This document shows positions 8,340 to 16,696 of a stretch of 64,000 nucleotides of DNA, one piece after another; the stretch's first letter is position 1, and every line of letters begins with the position of its first letter. The stretch comes from Oligella sp050920755 (GTDB lineage: Bacteria; Pseudomonadota; Gammaproteobacteria; Burkholderiales; Burkholderiaceae_B), in the NCBI RefSeq assembly GCF_050920755.1, contig NZ_CP158480.1, positions 2,679,851 through 2,743,850 on the forward strand, written 5' to 3'. The translations under genes were made by a program, and so were the position numbers. The notes beneath the pieces are model-generated. The model ran no database searches. It saw nothing but the letters and a program-made list of their open reading frames with translations, and had not been told where the DNA came from.

Positions 8340-9275
8340 ATGAGTGTAAAGCTTTTTGATACTAAAGAAGTTCAAGATTTTTTAAAAATCGCCTGTGGTT
8401 TAACCTACGAAGGTGGTAATCCTCGCACCAAAGAAATCGTGCATCGCATCGTGTCTGATCTATACAAGACCATTGAGGATTTAAATATCACCCCGGACGA
8501 GTTCTGGGCAGGTATTGCTTATCTAAACCAATTAGGTCAAGCACAAGAAGCGGGTCTTTTATCACCGGGCTTAGGTTTTGACCGTTACTTAGATATGCGT
8601 ATGGATGCTGAAGATGAGCAATTAGGCATCGAAGGCGGTACCCCGCGTACCATTGAAGGTCCTTTATATGTCGTCGGCGCACCGGTAGAGCAGGGTTATG
8701 CTCGCTTAGATGACGGTTCGGATAAAGACGGTCACACCTTGATTATGCATGGTACTGTCTATGGCGCTGACGGCCAGCCTATGCCGAACGCCAAGGTTGA
8801 AGTATGGCACTGTAATACCAAAGGCTTCTACTCTCACTTCGACCCGACCGGTGAGCAACAGCCTTTCAATATGCGTCGCACTATTATTGCTGACGAAAAC
8901 GGTCAGTACAAATTCCGCAGTATCGTTCCTGCCGGTTATGGTTGCCCTCCGGATGGCCCTACACAGCAATTGCTTAATCAGTTAGGTCGTCACGGTAACC
9001 GTCCAGCACACATTCACTTTTTCGTGACTGCAGACGATCATCGTAAATTAACCACTCAAATCAATATCGACGGTGATCCTTTAGTGAATGATGACTTTGC
9101 GTATGCTACACGTGAGGGTTTAGTGCCGCCATTAACAGAGGTCACTGATCCCGCTCGCATCAAGGAAGAAGGCGTTGAAGGACCATTTGCTGAAATCACA
9201 TTTGATATTCACCTTACTCGCTTAGTTGACGGTGAAGACAATCAAATCGTTGATCGTCCACGTTTAGTCGGTTAA
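8340..9275 (+). CDS. catA: Catechol 1,2-dioxygenase (intradiol)
   Basis: This enzyme opens catechol between its hydroxyls to cis,cis-muconate using non-haem Fe(III). The 311 residues match the family length. The four iron ligands fall at the canonical positions: Tyr164 (GFYSHFDP), Tyr200 (PAGYG), His224 and His226 (AHIHFF). The N-terminal helical linker domain (residues 1 to about 100) is the dimerisation and lipid-binding region of this family. AAGGGAG upstream is a good ribosome binding site. It lies between catB and hpaB in the operon. Confidence 0.96.
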   Translation: MSVKLFDTKEVQDFLKIACGLTYEGGNPRTKEIVHRIVSDLYKTIEDLNITPDEFWAGIAYLNQLGQAQEAGLLSPGLGFDRYLDMRMDAEDEQLGIEGGTPRTIEGPLYVVGAPVEQGYARLDDGSDKDGHTLIMHGTVYGADGQPMPNAKVEVWHCNTKGFYSHFDPTGEQQPFNMRRTIIADENGQYKFRSIVPAGYGCPPDGPTQQLLNQLGRHGNRPAHIHFFVTADDHRKLTTQINIDGDPLVNDDFAYATREGLVPPLTEVTDPARIKEEGVEGPFAEITFDIHLTRLVDGEDNQIVDRPRLVG

Positions 9276-9304
9276 TCAATAAAGTCGCACCAAAGGAGGA
9301 TGCA

Positions 9305-10882
9305 ATGACACAACAAAATGTAAAACTACCAGAAGATTTTAGAGCGGACAAAAACAGACCTTTTACCGGAGCTGAGTATATTGAAAGTCTTAAAGACGAC
9401 CGTGAAATTTATATTTACGGTAAGCGTGTTAAGGACATTACCACTCATCCGGCATTTCGTAATTCAGTGGCTTCCATCGCCAGATTATACGACGCCCTAC
9501 ATGAACCTGAATTAAAAGATAAATTAACTTGGGAAACGGATACGGGTAATGGCGGTTACACACACAAGTTTTTCCGTTATGCAAAAAGTCGCGAAGAACT
9601 AAGAGAGCAAATCAGTGCCATTAAAGAGTGGTCAAAACTGACTTATGGTTGGATGGGACGCTCACCCGACTATAAGGCAGCCTTAGGTGATACCTTTGGG
9701 GTTAATGCCGACTACTACGGTCAATTTGCGGATAATGCTCGCCGTTGGTATAAGCGCATTCAGGAAACTTGTCTTTACCTAAACCACGCCATTGTGAATC
9801 CACCTATCGATCGCGCCAAACCGGTCAATGAACTGAAAGATGTATTTATTACCGTACAAGAAGAGCGTGAAGACGGTATTGTGGTTAGTGGTGCTAAAGT
9901 CGTAGCCACCAACTCGGCGTTAACTCATTACAACTTTATCGGTCCGGGTCCGGCACATTTAATCGGTGAGGAGCCTTTATCGGCATTAATGTTTATTGCC
10001 CCTATGAATGTTAAGGGCGTTAAATTAATTTGCCGCCCTTCATATGAGTTCATGACCAGCTTAACCGGTAACGCCTTCGATTACCCATTATCAAGCCGTT
10101 TTGATGAAAACGATGCCATTCTTATTTTTGATAATGTCTTTATCCCTTGGGAAGATGTATTAATTTATAAAGATCCTCAAAAGTGTCAAGCGTGGTTCGG
10201 TCAAGCAGGCTTTGTACAACTATTCCCTGTACAAGCTTGCGCCCGCTTTGTGGTAAAACTTGATTTTATTACCGGCTTATTAACTAAAGCACTTGAGTGT
10301 ACCGGCACCATTGATTTCCGAGGTGTGCAAGCACAGTTAGGTGAGGTGGCCGGTTTACGTAATATGTTTAATTCCATTTTAGAGGCCATGTGGGCGAACT
10401 CGACCGAATGGAAAGGCACCTACTTACCTGACCAAGAGGCTGTTCATGCTTATCGTGCAAATGCTCCTGAAGCCTATGCTCGTATTAAAAACATCATTGA
10501 AAAAACCGTTGCCAGTGGTTTGATTTATCTACCTTCCGGCTCAAAAGACTTGCAAGACCCTGAGTTAAATAAATACCTAAGCGTATACACTCGTGGTTCG
10601 AACGATATTTCTCATATCGACCGCAATAAAATCCTCAAATTACTTTGGGATGCAGTCGGTTCGGAGTTTGGTGGTCGCCATGAACTATACGAAATCAACT
10701 ACGCCGGTAACCAAGACGATATTCGTACTCAGTGCTTAGGCCAGTTAAGAGCCTCCGGCAAGTTGGGTGAGATGGTAGCACTTGTTGATAAGTGTTTATC
10801 TGATTATGATGTGAACGGTTGGACCGTTCCACATTTACATAACTCAGATGACGTGAATGTTATCGATAAGTTATTACCCTAA
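9305..10882 (+). CDS. hpaB: HpaB-type FADH2-dependent aromatic hydroxylase, large component
   Basis: This is the 525-residue oxygenase component of a two-component flavin monooxygenase. It is very like E. coli HpaB (4-hydroxyphenylacetate 3-monooxygenase) along its whole length: RPFTGAEYIESLKD, GYTHKFFR, YGWMGRSPDYKAA, IVSGAKVVATNSALTHYN, LSSRFDENDAILIFDNV, SEFGGRHELYEINYAG. A very strong AAAGGAGG lies before the ATG. No homoprotocatechuate genes (hpaDEFGHI) are nearby; instead it sits inside the catechol operon. The likely product is therefore catechol, with phenol or another mono-phenol as substrate. The family is clear; the substrate is inferred from context. Confidence 0.9.
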   Translation: MTQQNVKLPEDFRADKNRPFTGAEYIESLKDDREIYIYGKRVKDITTHPAFRNSVASIARLYDALHEPELKDKLTWETDTGNGGYTHKFFRYAKSREELREQISAIKEWSKLTYGWMGRSPDYKAALGDTFGVNADYYGQFADNARRWYKRIQETCLYLNHAIVNPPIDRAKPVNELKDVFITVQEEREDGIVVSGAKVVATNSALTHYNFIGPGPAHLIGEEPLSALMFIAPMNVKGVKLICRPSYEFMTSLTGNAFDYPLSSRFDENDAILIFDNVFIPWEDVLIYKDPQKCQAWFGQAGFVQLFPVQACARFVVKLDFITGLLTKALECTGTIDFRGVQAQLGEVAGLRNMFNSILEAMWANSTEWKGTYLPDQEAVHAYRANAPEAYARIKNIIEKTVASGLIYLPSGSKDLQDPELNKYLSVYTRGSNDISHIDRNKILKLLWDAVGSEFGGRHELYEINYAGNQDDIRTQCLGQLRASGKLGEMVALVDKCLSDYDVNGWTVPHLHNSDDVNVIDKLLP

Positions 10883-10908
10883 ATCGAACTTCGTTTAGCT
10901 AACAAGGT

Positions 10909-11029
10909 ATTAGTAAGAAGAGCTAGTCTCCGCTTTTCTTACTCTACCTTAGTAAGAAAGAGACTCAAAGTCAAAGCTGAACCATGCTGCCCCAAATGCA
11001 GCTTGATCGTTAATTCAATGGAGCTAAAA
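10909..11029 (+). promoter_or_regulatory. hpaB-hpaC spacer with mutually exclusive hairpins
   Basis: The spacer contains TTAGTAAGAA twice (10910-10919 and 10949-10958) with one inverted copy between them (TTCTTACT, 10936-10943). The middle copy can pair with either neighbour but not both; the second pairing extends to 9 bp with a 7-base loop. A further stem (AAGCTG near 10974 with CAGCTT near 11000) follows. GGAG at 11020-11023 then serves hpaC. The architecture resembles an attenuator or a processing site that sets hpaB to hpaC stoichiometry; that function is inferred. Confidence 0.45.
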
Positions 11030-11551
11030 ATGACTAAAGTGGAATTAACACCGTCGCAACTCGCATTTCGTGATGCCATGTCTTCAATCTGTGCTGCTGT
11101 GAATATCATTACCACCAATGGCCCTGCGGGTAAATGTGGGATGACCGCAACGGCAGTATGTTCAATTACGGACTCGCCTCCAACCATTATGATTGCTGTC
11201 AATCAAAACAGTAAAGTCAATGCCACCATCAAAGAAAATGGCGTTGCTTGTGTCAATGTACTGACTAAAGAGCTTGAGGAAGCAGCTAAAGATTTTGCCG
11301 GTTTTACCCAGCTTGCAATTGAAGAACGTTTTGGTAAATATGAGTGGGGAGAGGGAGAACATGACCTCCCCTATCTTGAAGATGCCTTAGTAAGCTTCGG
11401 AGGCCAAGTAATTCAGACCATCGAAATGGGGACACACTCACTGTTCTTCGTCGAAGTAGATGGTATCCGAAGAAAAGAAGGCCGCAAGGGCCTAGTATAT
11501 TTTTCTCGTGCTTTTCATGCGGTCGGCGAGGAAATCGAAGTCGCATTGTAG
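11030..11551 (+). CDS. hpaC: HpaC-type flavin reductase, small component
   Basis: This protein supplies reduced FAD to HpaB using NAD(P)H. From ATG 11030 it has 173 residues, close to the 170 of E. coli HpaC, and shows the family landmarks FRDAMSSICAAVNIITTNGP, GMTATAVCSITDSPP, ACVNVLTKE and GTHSLFFVEVDGI. An in-frame start nine codons upstream (11003) is less likely because GGAG with six-base spacing precedes 11030. Its position next to hpaB confirms the pairing, and catI follows only 10 bases after its stop. Confidence 0.92.
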   Translation: MTKVELTPSQLAFRDAMSSICAAVNIITTNGPAGKCGMTATAVCSITDSPPTIMIAVNQNSKVNATIKENGVACVNVLTKELEEAAKDFAGFTQLAIEERFGKYEWGEGEHDLPYLEDALVSFGGQVIQTIEMGTHSLFFVEVDGIRRKEGRKGLVYFSRAFHAVGEEIEVAL

Positions 11552-11561
11552 GAGTTTTAAA

Positions 11562-12254
11562 TTGATTAACAAAATCGTAGACAGCGTGGCTGAAGCCTTA
11601 AAAGATGTACAAGACGGTTCTACCGTATTGATCGGTGGTTTCGGTACTTCCGGTATTCCCGATGCATTGATTGATGGTTTAATTGAGCAAGGCGCCAAGG
11701 ACTTAACCGTAGTTAATAATAACGCCGGTAACGGCGATCAGGGTTTAGCGGCGCTACTCAAAACCGGACGGGTACGTAAAATTATTTGCAGCTTTCCACG
11801 TCAAGCCGATTCTTATATATTTGATGAGTTATATCGTAGTGGCAAAATCGAATTAGAATTAGTCCCTCAAGGTAACTTAGCCGAGCGCTTGCGTGCTGCC
11901 GGTGCCGGTATTGGCGGCTTCTTTTGTCCTACCGGCTATGGTACCGAATTAGCTAAAGGCAAAGAAACTCGCCTGATTGATGGTCGTTGGCATGTCTATG
12001 AAACCCCGATTCATGGTGATGTAGCACTTATTAAAGCCGAAGCCGGTGACCGTTGGGGGAACTTAAGCTACCGCATGGCTGCCCGTAACTTCGGTCCGGT
12101 CATGGCGACCGCCGCTAAACAGACCATTGCGACTGTTTATGAGTTAAAAGAACTCGGCGAAATGAATCCTGAATGTATCATCACCCCCGGTATTCACGTC
12201 AAGAAAATCGTTAAAGTACCTCGGGTTGCGACTCAGGCCGGTGGTTTTAAGTAA
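11562..12254 (+). CDS. catI: 3-oxoadipate CoA-transferase, alpha subunit
   Basis: This subunit transfers CoA from succinyl-CoA to 3-oxoadipate, together with catJ. The 230-residue family I CoA-transferase alpha subunit has VLIGGFGTSGIPDALIDGL near the N-terminus, the GAGIGGFFCPTGYGTELAKG segment and GDVALIKAEAGDRWGNLSYR. The start is TTG at 11562, preceded by TAGGAG at good spacing. An upstream in-frame ATG at 11508 overlaps hpaC and would add residues unlike the family. The same TTG start and first residues (INKIV) occur in the second copy at 23430. The two copies are clearly paralogous. Confidence 0.93.
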   Translation: MINKIVDSVAEALKDVQDGSTVLIGGFGTSGIPDALIDGLIEQGAKDLTVVNNNAGNGDQGLAALLKTGRVRKIICSFPRQADSYIFDELYRSGKIELELVPQGNLAERLRAAGAGIGGFFCPTGYGTELAKGKETRLIDGRWHVYETPIHGDVALIKAEAGDRWGNLSYRMAARNFGPVMATAAKQTIATVYELKELGEMNPECIITPGIHVKKIVKVPRVATQAGGFK

Positions 12255-12281
12255 TTTAAAATTAATCAATAAGGAATACTC

Positions 12282-12938
12282 ATGACATCCTCCTATCAAG
12301 CTCGTAGCCGTGATGAATTGGCGGCTCGTGTGGCTCAAGATATTCATAATGGAGCCTATGTAAATCTTGGTATCGGCATGCCGACCACGGTTGCCAATCA
12401 CTTACCCGAAGGCATTGAGGTGATTCTGCATAGTGAAAACGGTATTTTAGGCATGGGCCCTGCACCTGCAAAAGGAGCAGAAGATTACGATCTGATTAAT
12501 GCAGGCAAACAGCCCGTGACATTATTACCCGGTGGCGCTTTTTTTCATCATGCCGATAGTTTTGCGATGATGCGCGGTGGTCATTTGGATATTTGTGTGC
12601 TTGGCGCATTCCAAGTTTCCGCCAAAGGTGACTTAGCAAACTGGAGCACCGGTGAAGAAGGTGCCATTCCTGCAGTCGGTGGAGCCATGGATTTAGCTAT
12701 CGGTGCTAAAGAAACTTGGGTCATGATGAGTTTATTAACACGTGATGGTGAAAGTAAATTAGTCAATAAACTAAGCTATCCCGTTACCGGCATCGAGTGT
12801 GTAAAACGCGTCTACACAGATTTGGCAACCTTTGCCTGCACCCCGGAGGGCTTTGAAGTAATCGATATGGTGCCGGGCCTCAGTCTCGAAGAATTAGAGC
12901 GATTGACTGCCCTACCTTTAAAGATGGCTAAACTCTAA
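12282..12938 (+). CDS. catJ: 3-oxoadipate CoA-transferase, beta subunit
   Basis: This is the catalytic subunit that pairs with catI. The 218-residue family I beta subunit has the SENG motif with the catalytic Glu at about position 52, preceded by VNLGIGMPTTVANHLP and followed by GILGMGPAP. The central part has LLPGGAFFHHADSFAMMRGGHLDICVLGAFQV, typical of this family. AAGGAA lies before the ATG. It sits 27 bases after catI. The usual use of PcaIJ or CatIJ is in the shared lower beta-ketoadipate pathway. Confidence 0.93.
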   Translation: MTSSYQARSRDELAARVAQDIHNGAYVNLGIGMPTTVANHLPEGIEVILHSENGILGMGPAPAKGAEDYDLINAGKQPVTLLPGGAFFHHADSFAMMRGGHLDICVLGAFQVSAKGDLANWSTGEEGAIPAVGGAMDLAIGAKETWVMMSLLTRDGESKLVNKLSYPVTGIECVKRVYTDLATFACTPEGFEVIDMVPGLSLEELERLTALPLKMAKL

Positions 12939-12968
12939 ATCGTTATATCTGATATTGTAGGAAAAGTG

Positions 12969-14174
12969 ATGAGTGAACCTGTTTTTATTTGTGATGCTAT
13001 TCGCACACCCTTTGGCCGCTTTGGCGGTACTTTATCAAGTGTTCGTCCGGATAATCTGGCTGCTCAAGTGATTAAAGCCTTGATGGACCGTAATCCGAGC
13101 ATTGATAGTGCATTAATTGATGATGTTATTTTGGGGTGTGCCAACCAAGCCGGTGAAGATAACCGTAATGTGGCTCGTATGGCCGCCTTATTAGCCGGTT
13201 TAGCAATTGAGGTACCGGGATCAACCATTAACCGTCTCTGCGGTTCGGGTTTAGATGCCATCGGTACTGCCGCACGTGCGATTAAATCCGGTGAAACACA
13301 ATTAATGATCGCCGGTGGGGTGGAAAGTATGAGCCGTGCCCCTTTTGTGGTGCCTAAAGCAGAGCAGGCCTTCAGTCGCCAAAACAGTATTGAAGACACG
13401 ACCATCGGTTGGCGTTTTATAAATCCACTGATGCGTGAGATGTACGGTGTTGACTCAATGCCGGAAACTGCGGAAAACGTGGCCGACGATTTTAAAATCA
13501 GTCGCGAAGATCAAGATCGCTTTGCTTTAACCAGTCAGGAAAAATATGCTGCGGCTCATCAAAAAGGCTTTTTTAAAGATGAAATTATCCCCATTCATGT
13601 GCCACAACGTCGTGCCGATCCCATTATCTTCGATAGCGATGAGCACCCGCGCCAAACTTCATTAGAGGCGCTTGCTAAATTAAAAGCCATTGTTCGCCCC
13701 GACGGTACTGTGACTGCGGGTAATGCCAGTGGTGTTAACGATGGTGCCGCAGTTGCTTTATTGGCCAATCAAGCCATGGTCGAGCGTTTTTCTTTAACAC
13801 CCAAAGCTCGTGTAGTAGCCATGGCTACTGCCGGTGTTGCGCCACGCATTATGGGTATCGGTCCGGTACCCGCCTCTCGCAAGGTCTTAGAATTAGCCGG
13901 TCTAAGCCTTGAGCAAATGGATATTATCGAATTAAATGAGGCCTTTGCCGCTCAAGGCTTAGCAGTCATGCGCGAATTAGGTCTTAAGGACGACGATCCC
14001 CGAGTCAATCCTAACGGCGGTGCGATTGCCATCGGTCATCCATTAGGTGCCAGTGGCGCTCGTCTTGTCGCCACCGCAATCAATCAACTACACCACAAGC
14101 AAGGCCGCTACGCACTATGTACGATGTGCATCGGTGTAGGTCAAGGGATTGCATTAATTATTGAGCGAGTATAA
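12969..14174 (+). CDS. pcaF: 3-oxoadipyl-CoA thiolase
   Basis: This enzyme cleaves 3-oxoadipyl-CoA to succinyl-CoA and acetyl-CoA, the last step of the pathway. The 401-residue thiolase has the nucleophilic Cys in NRLCGSGLDAIG, the His of GGAIAIGHPLGASGAR and the second Cys in CTMCIGVGQG. An in-frame GTG one codon earlier (12966) is possible; ATG at 12969 has AGGA at six-base spacing and is preferred. RTPFGRFGGTLSSVRPDNL at the N-terminus is typical of the PcaF branch. It is followed by pcaD after 10 bases. Confidence 0.94.
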   Translation: MSEPVFICDAIRTPFGRFGGTLSSVRPDNLAAQVIKALMDRNPSIDSALIDDVILGCANQAGEDNRNVARMAALLAGLAIEVPGSTINRLCGSGLDAIGTAARAIKSGETQLMIAGGVESMSRAPFVVPKAEQAFSRQNSIEDTTIGWRFINPLMREMYGVDSMPETAENVADDFKISREDQDRFALTSQEKYAAAHQKGFFKDEIIPIHVPQRRADPIIFDSDEHPRQTSLEALAKLKAIVRPDGTVTAGNASGVNDGAAVALLANQAMVERFSLTPKARVVAMATAGVAPRIMGIGPVPASRKVLELAGLSLEQMDIIELNEAFAAQGLAVMRELGLKDDDPRVNPNGGAIAIGHPLGASGARLVATAINQLHHKQGRYALCTMCIGVGQGIALIIERV

Positions 14175-14184
14175 AGGTAGTTTA

Positions 14185-14991
14185 ATGTCATCTAAAATTT
14201 TGCAATTAGAAACCGCTGCCGGTTCATTTAGAGTTGCACTTGACAGTGCGGAAGATGCACCGGCGTTAATATTTAGTAACTCATTAGGTACCACCTTGGA
14301 AATGTGGGAACCTCAAGTTGAAGCTTTATCCCAACGCTATCGACTGATTCGTTATGATACCCGTGGCCATGGCGGCAGCCCTATTACAAAGGGCCCCTAT
14401 AGTTTTAAGCAATTAGCCGCCGATGTGGTCGCTATTCTTGATGCACTAGAGATCGAAAAGGCTGTCTTTTGTGGTGTATCAATGGGCGGTCACACCGCTT
14501 TACAATTAGCGCTTGATGCACCTAATCGCTTTGAGGGCATTATGGTTTGTAATAGCGCCGCAAAAATCAGTACCGCTGATGCTTGGAAAGAACGTGCCGA
14601 TGCTTTGCGTCAGGACGGTCAAGCAGCGATCCGAGCATTAGCTGCAAGCGCTCCACAACGCTGGTTTACGCCGGCTTTTATCAAGCAACACCCTGCCACT
14701 GTTCAAACCATGCAAGAGCAATTTGCCGCCTTGGATGCGGAGGGCTATGCCGCTTGTTGTGATGCGCTTGGACAATCAGATTTACGTGCAGAATTATCAA
14801 AAATTACCCTGCCTACGCTTATCGTCGCCGGCGAATTTGATCCGGTTACAACCGTTGTTGATGCAGAAGCAATGAAAGCGGAAATTGCCGGCTCCACAGT
14901 AGTGGTTCTACCCGCTTCCCATATTTCAAATGTGGAAGCAGCAGAAAAATTTAATGAGGCACTTTGCCATTTTATAGACTCAAATAAATAA
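14185..14991 (+). CDS. pcaD: 3-oxoadipate enol-lactonase
   Basis: This alpha/beta-hydrolase opens the enol-lactone of 3-oxoadipate. From ATG 14185 it has 268 residues. The nucleophile elbow is GVSMGG, the acid is the Asp in GEFDPVT and the His is in ASHISN. The N-terminal ALIFSNSLGTTLEMWEPQ and RYDTRGHGGS motifs are typical of PcaD. An open frame extends upstream to 14161 and overlaps pcaF; AAAGGTAG before 14185 and the family N-terminus favour the later start. It precedes catC by 32 bases. Confidence 0.93.
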   Translation: MSSKILQLETAAGSFRVALDSAEDAPALIFSNSLGTTLEMWEPQVEALSQRYRLIRYDTRGHGGSPITKGPYSFKQLAADVVAILDALEIEKAVFCGVSMGGHTALQLALDAPNRFEGIMVCNSAAKISTADAWKERADALRQDGQAAIRALAASAPQRWFTPAFIKQHPATVQTMQEQFAALDAEGYAACCDALGQSDLRAELSKITLPTLIVAGEFDPVTTVVDAEAMKAEIAGSTVVVLPASHISNVEAAEKFNEALCHFIDSNK

Positions 14992-15023
14992 TCTAATCCT
15001 AAACTAATTTAAAGGTTCATATT

Positions 15024-15299
15024 ATGCTATACCTGGTTCATATGATTGTTAATATTCCTCGTGATTTACCTAAAGAAGAAGCACAGAAAATTATTGCTGA
15101 TGAAAAAGCTTATTCACAGGAGCTTCAACGCGCCGGTAAATGGGTGCATTTATGGCGTATCACCGGCGAATACGCAAACTACAGTGTATTTGATGTAGAA
15201 AGCAATGACGAATTACATGATATTTTAAGTAAATTACCTCTCTTCCCCTTTATGGAAATTAAGGTCACACCTTTGGCCAAGCACCCTTCAGCTATTTAA
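15024..15299 (+). CDS. catC: Muconolactone delta-isomerase
   Basis: This enzyme shifts the double bond of muconolactone to give 3-oxoadipate enol-lactone. The 91-residue protein has the family residues ADEK (position 26), QRAGKWVHLWRITGEYANYSVFD and LPLFPFMEI, and ends near the usual length. AAAGGTTC precedes the start. It completes the catechol branch. Here it is the last gene of the operon instead of lying next to catB as in many pseudomonads. Confidence 0.95.
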   Translation: MLYLVHMIVNIPRDLPKEEAQKIIADEKAYSQELQRAGKWVHLWRITGEYANYSVFDVESNDELHDILSKLPLFPFMEIKVTPLAKHPSAI

Positions 15300-15306
15300 A
15301 ATTTAT

Positions 15307-15330
15307 CCGGCACGACGTTAACCGTGCCGG
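15307..15330 (+). terminator. Hairpin after catC
   Basis: A perfect 8-bp stem, CCGGCACG and CGTGCCGG, with an 8-base loop lies eight bases after the catC stop. It is followed by TTTC, so the T-run is weak. It could end the cat operon or only reduce read-through into the GTPase pair. Confidence 0.55.
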
Positions 15331-15412
15331 TTTCGGCTCAGCCTTTTGGGGCATTGTTTTAGGCATGGTGGCCTATGGGATTTCAAACATTAAAAAAGTG
15401 GAAAAGAAATAA
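15331..15412 (+). other. Possible relic or leader reading frame before the GTPase pair
   Basis: One frame ends in a TAA (15410-15412) that overlaps the GTPase ATG as TAATG. Reading back, it encodes GFGSAFWGIVLGMVAYG followed by ISNIKKVEKK, which looks like a membrane helix with a basic tail. The only ATG inside is at 15365 (15 codons), and the frame runs back into catC without a start. It may be the 3' end of a lost gene or a short coupled leader peptide. Little else can be said. Confidence 0.3.
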
Positions 15413-16671
15413 TGACTAATAATGAATTACTAACTAATAAATCAGCCATTTTAGAGCTTCTACCACACCACGAAATAACCCTCAGACGACTGGAAGCGCT
15501 TGCCGTCACCAATGCCTTACCCGTGGTTACCGTTTTAGGTAAATACAATCATGGTAAAAGCCGTTTATTAAATGAATTAATCGGTAATGATTTATTTGCT
15601 GTCGCTGATAAAAGAGAGACGGTTGCCTTACATCAAGTCGATCACGATTCCGTGCGTTGGATAGACGCCCCCGGCCTTGATGCTGATGTTAATGAAGTTG
15701 ACGATCAGCATGCAGCTGAAGCGCTTTGGGTAAAATCCGATATTCGCTTATTCGTCCACGCCGCTAAAGAGGGTGAATTGGATGCTGCTGAAAGCAATCT
15801 CTCTCAAGCACTTCTCCGCGACGAAGCACAAACGCAAAGACAAACTATTTATGTGTTAAGCCAAAGCGATCAGTTAGAAAGTGATGAAAGTTTAAACAAA
15901 ATCCTCAATATTTTAAGCATACAAGTCGGTGAAAAAGACATTTTCCCGGTCTCTTCGTTAAGATATCGCCGAGGTATTGAGCAAAACATTCCCATTTTTG
16001 TAGAAAAAAGCGGTATTCCCGAATTACAAGCCCATCTCAAAGAAGCATTAAATCGGGTTAAAGCAGCGCGCCTTTTTGAGCAGAAAAACTATTTCACTGT
16101 ATTGGCTAATGAGCTTCATGAAAAGCATCAACAGCAAGCAGTAAATCTAAGTGAATTACGTCACTCTGCTATCGAGGTAGAAGCAAATTTTGTCAACGAT
16201 TTAAAAATGGCATTAGAGCAAGGTGCCGAATTATTGCATGACATTATGCAAGAACCTGAGGTTGATCACTCTTTAGATCCGGGCTCTATTGATGATGTGT
16301 TTAAGATGTCGGCGGGTAAATTGGACCGCTCGCGCATCCAAATTGCCTATTCGCGTGCATGTTTATTAATCCGTAGTGTGCTGACGAAATACGGCATGCA
16401 AAGCCTCAATGAGGATCAAAAAGTCGGTGCAGCCAGTTTGAATACCGTGATGGTGGCCGTGATGGGTGTGTCTGTAAAGTATAGAGCACAGCTGCGCAAA
16501 CTTTTCGGTGAAGCCGCCGGTCGTGAGCGTTTACTGCAAGATTTCAAACACTATTTTGATAAATCCGACAATCGCTTACAGGCATTAGCAACGATTGAAG
16601 CGGCGGCAAACACACTCGCTCAAATTGAAACAGCACAAACCGTGCTTGGCGAGTGGCAACAAAAAGCTTAA
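15412..16671 (+). CDS. Dynamin-like GTPase, first of a tandem pair
   Basis: This 419-residue protein is a large GTPase. It has a P-loop GKYNHGKS at residues 43-50, a Thr at position 70 that could serve as switch I, DAPG at 85-88 and SQSD at 150-153 as a divergent base-specificity motif. After residue about 220 the protein is mostly helical and charged, as in the stalk of bacterial dynamin-like proteins. A short hydrophobic stretch (NTVMVAVMGVSV, near 343-354) may be a membrane paddle. Its role is unknown. It is followed after 25 bases by a second GTPase, an arrangement seen in bacterial dynamin pairs that form hetero-oligomers. Confidence 0.72.
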   Translation: MTNNELLTNKSAILELLPHHEITLRRLEALAVTNALPVVTVLGKYNHGKSRLLNELIGNDLFAVADKRETVALHQVDHDSVRWIDAPGLDADVNEVDDQHAAEALWVKSDIRLFVHAAKEGELDAAESNLSQALLRDEAQTQRQTIYVLSQSDQLESDESLNKILNILSIQVGEKDIFPVSSLRYRRGIEQNIPIFVEKSGIPELQAHLKEALNRVKAARLFEQKNYFTVLANELHEKHQQQAVNLSELRHSAIEVEANFVNDLKMALEQGAELLHDIMQEPEVDHSLDPGSIDDVFKMSAGKLDRSRIQIAYSRACLLIRSVLTKYGMQSLNEDQKVGAASLNTVMVAVMGVSVKYRAQLRKLFGEAAGRERLLQDFKHYFDKSDNRLQALATIEAAANTLAQIETAQTVLGEWQQKA

Positions 16672-16696
16672 AAACAGCTCGGTTCAAGGTAGGAAA

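Noticed and set aside
9305..11551. hpaBC as part of a homoprotocatechuate pathway
   Set aside because: No meta-cleavage, isomerase or hydratase genes of that pathway occur nearby; all neighbours are catechol ortho-cleavage genes.
13064..13405. 113-codon open frame antisense to pcaF
   Set aside because: It is a shadow of a strong thiolase gene, has no ribosome binding site and no family resemblance.
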